Below the pieces are notes generated by a model, which was given only the letters and a program-made list of their open reading frames with translations, was not told the DNA's origin and ran no database searches. From assembly GCA_003455235.1 (NCBI GenBank), contig DMRT01000057.1, positions 1 through 10,338 on the forward strand: a stretch of DNA of 10,338 nt, in the 5' to 3' direction. Numbering within the stretch: position 1 is the stretch's first letter; every line of letters begins with the position of its first letter. Positions 7,679 through 10,338 of this stretch are shown one piece after another. The position numbers were made by a program, and so were the translations under genes. This DNA is from Chitinophagaceae bacterium. GTDB lineage: Bacteria; Bacteroidota; Bacteroidia; Chitinophagales; Chitinophagaceae.

Positions 7679-9126
7679 GGGGTATTTAATTTTTCGTTCA
7701 GTAATTTATTCACCAACTGCATATCGGCTTTTCCTTTGCTGAGTTTTTTTACTTCACCGGCAAATAAACCGACCAGGCCTTTCTTCCCTTTTTTGTATTC
7801 CGCTACCTTGTCCGGCATCTTACTCAATGCTTCATTTACCCATTGTTCAATGGAGCCGCTGTCGCTTTCCATTACCAGGTTAAGTTCGGCCGCCAGTACT
7901 GCCGGATCTTTTTGCGGCTGGTTTATCAATGCCGGAAGCAGTTTGGAAGAAGCCATGCCAAAACTCAGCTTTCCATCATCCACCAGCTGCACCAGTGATG
8001 CCAGGGTAGCAGGAGGCAAAGAAAAAGAACAGAAGCTGTTGTGGCTGTCGTTCAGGTGACTTTTAACGGGGCCCAGCAGCCAGTTGGCCACCGCTTTATA
8101 ATTTCTGCAGTGAAGGATTGTTGCTTCAAAATAATCAGCCAGTTCTTTGTCATCGCAAATGACCGATGCATCATATTCAGGAAGCTGCAGGGCATGAATA
8201 TATTTTTTTTTCAGCGCTTCAGGTAAAACAGGCAGGCCATTCTTTAATTCCTCCAGGCGTTCATCGGTGATGCGGAATGGCGTAAGATCGGGTTCGGGGA
8301 AGTAGCGGTAGTCATCGGCGTCTTCTTTGGTACGCAACGAAAAAGTAATGTTGTTGTCGGCGTCGTAGCTTCTTGTTTCCTGTACAATTTTTTCTCCCCG
8401 TTCGGTGATGCCAATCAGTCTTTCCACTTCCAGATCTACGGCTCTTTTTACATTCCGGATGCTGTTCAGGTTTTTTACTTCCACCCGGGTACCGAGTTGG
8501 GTATCTCCTTTCGGACGGATGGAGATGTTGGCATCGCAGCGCATACTTCCTTCTTCCATATTGCCATCGCAGATACCCAGCCAGGAGACCAGTCTGCGCA
8601 ATTCTGTGATATAGGCAAATGCTTCATCACTGCTGTGAATGTCCGGTTCGGTTACGATTTCGAGCAACGGCACGCCTGCCCGGTTCAGGTCGATGGCGGT
8701 ATAATGTTCGTCCACATCATGCAGGCTTTTTCCGGCATCCTCTTCAATGTGAATGCGGTTAAGCCGGATGTTCCGTTCGGTATCTCCCGTTCTTATTTTA
8801 ACAAAACCATTTTTACAGATGGGCGTGGTATGTTGAGAAACCTGGTATCCTTTGGGCAGATCGGGGTAAAAATAATTTTTACGGGCAAAATAGTTCTCCT
8901 GTTCAATGTCGCATTGCAGGGCCAGGCCCAGTGTTACTGCATATTCAATGGCTTTCCTGTTCATGCGGGGCAGGGTGCCCGGGTGTGCCAGGGTGATGGG
9001 GCTGATGTGTGTATTGGGTTCGGTGCTGAATGCCGCAGGGTCGCCGCAAAACAATTTACTTTTGGTAAGTAGCTGGGCATGCACTTCCAGGCCGATCACC
9101 ACTTCGTATTTATCATTCGCTGTCAC
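7675..9126 (-). CDS. gatB: Aspartyl/glutamyl-tRNA(Asn/Gln) amidotransferase subunit B
   Basis: GatB activates the misacylated Glu-tRNA(Gln) or Asp-tRNA(Asn) by phosphorylation and uses ammonia from GatA to form Gln-tRNA or Asn-tRNA in the GatCAB complex, in the cytosol. With the GTG start at 9126 the protein has 483 residues, a normal length, and begins MTANDKYEVVIGLEVHAQLL as GatB proteins do. The kinase-like domain shows GLEVHAQ (12-18; its Glu and His are metal ligands in the family), HIEEDAGK (126-133), DLNRAGVPLLEIVTEPD (146-162), MRCDANISIRP (195-205) and DYRYFPEPDL (272-281). A GatB/YqeY-type tail ends in GKKGLVGLFAGEVKKLSKGKAD and a terminal helix. An in-frame TTG at 9171 would add a hydrophobic, signal-like stretch unsuited to a cytosolic enzyme and overlaps a promoter element. 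GTG at 9102 is another, less likely start. gatA and gatC are not in the window, as is common when the subunits are scattered. Confidence 0.95.
   Translation of the reverse strand: MTANDKYEVVIGLEVHAQLLTKSKLFCGDPAAFSTEPNTHISPITLAHPGTLPRMNRKAIEYAVTLGLALQCDIEQENYFARKNYFYPDLPKGYQVSQHTTPICKNGFVKIRTGDTERNIRLNRIHIEEDAGKSLHDVDEHYTAIDLNRAGVPLLEIVTEPDIHSSDEAFAYITELRRLVSWLGICDGNMEEGSMRCDANISIRPKGDTQLGTRVEVKNLNSIRNVKRAVDLEVERLIGITERGEKIVQETRSYDADNNITFSLRTKEDADDYRYFPEPDLTPFRITDERLEELKNGLPVLPEALKKKYIHALQLPEYDASVICDDKELADYFEATILHCRNYKAVANWLLGPVKSHLNDSHNSFCSFSLPPATLASLVQLVDDGKLSFGMASSKLLPALINQPQKDPAVLAAELNLVMESDSGSIEQWVNEALSKMPDKVAEYKKGKKGLVGLFAGEVKKLSKGKADMQLVNKLLNEKLNTP
8203..8211 (-). repeat. A9 tract inside gatB
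   Basis: Nine consecutive A residues encode Lys-Lys-Lys at residues 306-308 of the 483-residue form, just after the kinase-like domain. Slippage of one base here would remove the helical and YqeY-like C-terminal region. Lys codons AAG could have avoided the run. Confidence 0.85.
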
Positions 9127-9131
9127 GGCCG

Positions 9132-9139
9132 CAAAGGTA
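9132..9139 (-). promoter_or_regulatory. Possible second -7 element of gatB
   Basis: TACCTTTG on the minus strand matches every fixed base of TAnnTTTG. The upstream region offers only a poor -33 element (TTC at about 9162-9164). If used, transcription would begin close to 9126, giving a nearly leaderless message for the GTG start, or a short leader for the GTG at 9102. It may equally be a chance match. Confidence 0.35.
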
Positions 9140-9168
9140 AGGAATAGGCTGCAGAGGAGTTGAACGGG

Positions 9169-9198
9169 CAAAAGTCCTGTGTTGTTAAATCAAACAAA
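9169..9198 (-). promoter_or_regulatory. Probable gatB promoter
   Basis: On the minus strand TTTG (9198-9195) is followed after 18 bases by GACTTTTG (9176-9169), which matches TAnnTTTG except for the first base. It lies between the PDZ-gene terminator and gatB, where a promoter is needed. A start near 9162 would give a leader of about 35 bases before the GTG at 9126. Confidence 0.45.
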
Positions 9199-9200
9199 AT

Positions 9201-9232
9201 AAAAAAGCCCCCATTGCACATTGGGGGCTTTT
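9201..9232 (-). terminator. Rho-independent terminator of the PDZ-protein gene
   Basis: On the minus strand a stem of AAAAGCCCCCA pairs with TGGGGGCTTTT around an 8-base loop (9214-9221), followed by a run of T residues (complement of 9201-9206). It begins about 20 bases after the stop codon at 9253 and separates this gene from gatB. Confidence 0.9.
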
Positions 9233-9252
9233 GCTTCATGCTTATTCACGGC

Positions 9253-10335
9253 TTATAAATTCGCTGTTTTTAATTTTTTCGGGATCTTGATGTCAAAGCT
9301 CATCGCATTGCCATTGCGGGTGGCTTTAATATTGTAGGAAGCTTTGTCTGCATTATCGTGCAGTTGTTCTCTTGCTTCATCGGTGTTGTTTACTTTTTCG
9401 CCGCCCACTTCGGTGAGGATATCGTCTTTTTTCAAACCTGCTTTTTCAGCCGGGGAATCTTTCTCCACGTCCAGTACTTTCACACCTTTGCCGTCTTCTG
9501 TATCCTGGATCTTCAGGCCCAGCTTCTGCTGGCGGGGGTAGGAAAAAGCATACGATTCGCCATCCTGGCCATATATTTTAGGGAATGTTTCGCCAAAACC
9601 TCCATCGCTCCATGTTTCTATCCGGGGAGCCGGGCTTACACGGGGGGCGGAATACTTGCGGGGAATGGTAAAGGTTTTTGCAAGTCCGTCGGGGCCACTG
9701 AATGAATAGGCCCAAGTACCGGAATCTTTGCGTTCGCCCAGGGTGACTTTTGCAGAGTTTTCTTTTCCGTCTCTTTTGTAACTGAGCTTCACTTCGTCTT
9801 TTGGTTTCTGACCCGATACGGCATCGTATAATGATTCCGGGCCATCGATGCTTTTATCTCCCAATTTGGTGATCACATCTCCTTCTTTCAGGCCGGCTTT
9901 TTCCGCAGCACTCTCTTTAGTTACGTCAGTGATTTTAGCCCCGGCTTCTGTTTTCTCGGTGGTTACACCCAGGAACGCACGGCTTTCCCCGTTTTCATCG
10001 TTCCAGAAACCGTTGAATCCATCAAATACATCGGGAGAAAGGCTGTAACGCATATTGCCCTTGCCGTCGCGGATAATAATATTTCTCCGGTTGATGCTGA
10101 TTTCATCGTCTTTGTATTCGGAAAGGGGTTTCCCATTGATGGTGATCTTATCGCCCTTGATCTCCAAGGTGATTTTTGCATCTTTATCGCCCTTTTTGCG
10201 AATGATGATCTCCTGGCTTTCTTTGGAGTCTTTTTCTCCTTTATCGCCCTTATCGCCTTTTGTATCCTGTGCAGTAACGGCTAAACCCAGGCTGGTAAGT
10301 CCCGCTATTGCTGCCATCAATAATAACTTTTTCAT
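9253..10335 (-). CDS. Secreted protein with two PDZ domains and no protease domain
   Basis: This 360-residue envelope protein starts at an ATG three bases from the window end, so its promoter is not visible. A signal peptide (1-22) ends in VTA|Q. A charged Lys/Asp/Gly-rich linker follows (26-36, GDKGDKGEKD). Residues about 42-100 contain short beta-type strands (EIIIRKKGD, AKITLEIKGDKITINGKPL, NRRNIIIRDGKG). PDZ1 is at about 119-200 (FLGVTTE, AAEKAGLKEGDVI) and PDZ2 at about 271-349 (LGLKIQ, PAEKAGLKKDDIL), joined by a Pro/Ser/Arg-containing hinge near 225-240. PDZ domains of this kind bind C-terminal or unfolded peptides and accompany HtrA or Ctp proteases, but there is no His-Asp-Ser trypsin fold and no other catalytic domain here. 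It may be a periplasmic adaptor, scaffold or chaperone; this is inference. It is transcribed alone, ending at its own terminator. Confidence 0.85.
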   Translation of the reverse strand: MKKLLLMAAIAGLTSLGLAVTAQDTKGDKGDKGEKDSKESQEIIIRKKGDKDAKITLEIKGDKITINGKPLSEYKDDEISINRRNIIIRDGKGNMRYSLSPDVFDGFNGFWNDENGESRAFLGVTTEKTEAGAKITDVTKESAAEKAGLKEGDVITKLGDKSIDGPESLYDAVSGQKPKDEVKLSYKRDGKENSAKVTLGERKDSGTWAYSFSGPDGLAKTFTIPRKYSAPRVSPAPRIETWSDGGFGETFPKIYGQDGESYAFSYPRQQKLGLKIQDTEDGKGVKVLDVEKDSPAEKAGLKKDDILTEVGGEKVNNTDEAREQLHDNADKASYNIKATRNGNAMSFDIKIPKKLKTANL

Positions 10336-10338
10336 GCT

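Noticed and set aside
8497..9072. Long open frame on the plus strand (191 codons) opposite gatB
   Set aside because: It is fully antisense to conserved GatB coding sequence and shows no family motif or promoter; it reflects codon bias of the real gene.
9127..9171. N-terminal extension of GatB from TTG, possible signal peptide or targeting sequence
   Set aside because: GatB works in the cytosol, homologues start close to the KYEVVIGLEVH segment, and the TTG falls inside a promoter-like element.
10228..10260. GDK tandem repeat in the PDZ protein as a possible variable-number repeat
   Set aside because: Only two imperfect copies are present and codons differ between copies, so copy-number change by slippage is unlikely.
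1..10338. Search for mobile elements, CRISPR arrays, toxin-antitoxin or defence genes
   Set aside because: No transposase, direct-repeat array, tRNA or integrase is visible; all coding space is taken by recognisable chromosomal families.

Overview
The window looks like a chromosomal segment from a Bacteroidota bacterium, most likely of the Chitinophagaceae type. The evidence is a SusC/SusD outer-membrane nutrient uptake pair, promoter-like sequences of the Bacteroidota form (TTTG ... TAnnTTTG), AT-rich start regions without clear Shine-Dalgarno sequences, signal peptides ending in A|Q, and a thioredoxin-like lipoprotein with a DUF4369-type N-terminal region.

Layout: three genes run rightwards and three run leftwards, meeting at about 6450-6517. 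On the + strand are the 3' part of an RND/MMPL-type membrane transporter (1-1521), a 114-base gap with a good promoter, then susC-like (1636-4758) and susD-like (4797-6449) genes. A perfect 36-base palindrome (6466-6501) serves as terminator for both directions. On the - strand, read right to left, are a secreted protein with two PDZ domains (9253-10335) and its own terminator, then gatB (7675-9126), whose stop overlaps the start of a thioredoxin-like lipoprotein gene (6518-7678) in an ATGA junction.

How they work together: the SusC/SusD pair should form a TonB-dependent import complex for an oligomeric substrate. No glycoside hydrolase, peptidase, sigma/anti-sigma pair or sensor lies inside the window, so the substrate cannot be named. 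gatB and the thioredoxin lipoprotein form a two-gene translationally coupled unit, although one product works in the cytosol on tRNA and the other in the cell envelope. The transporter fragment and the PDZ protein are single envelope genes at the edges.

Every gene belongs to a recognisable family and there are no mobile elements, RNA genes or CRISPR arrays. I see no convincing undescribed system. The points most worth a second look are the gatB start and promoters, the ATGA coupling, two A9 tracts in the gatB-thioredoxin unit, and the PDZ-only protein. No gap between genes is longer than about 130 bases.
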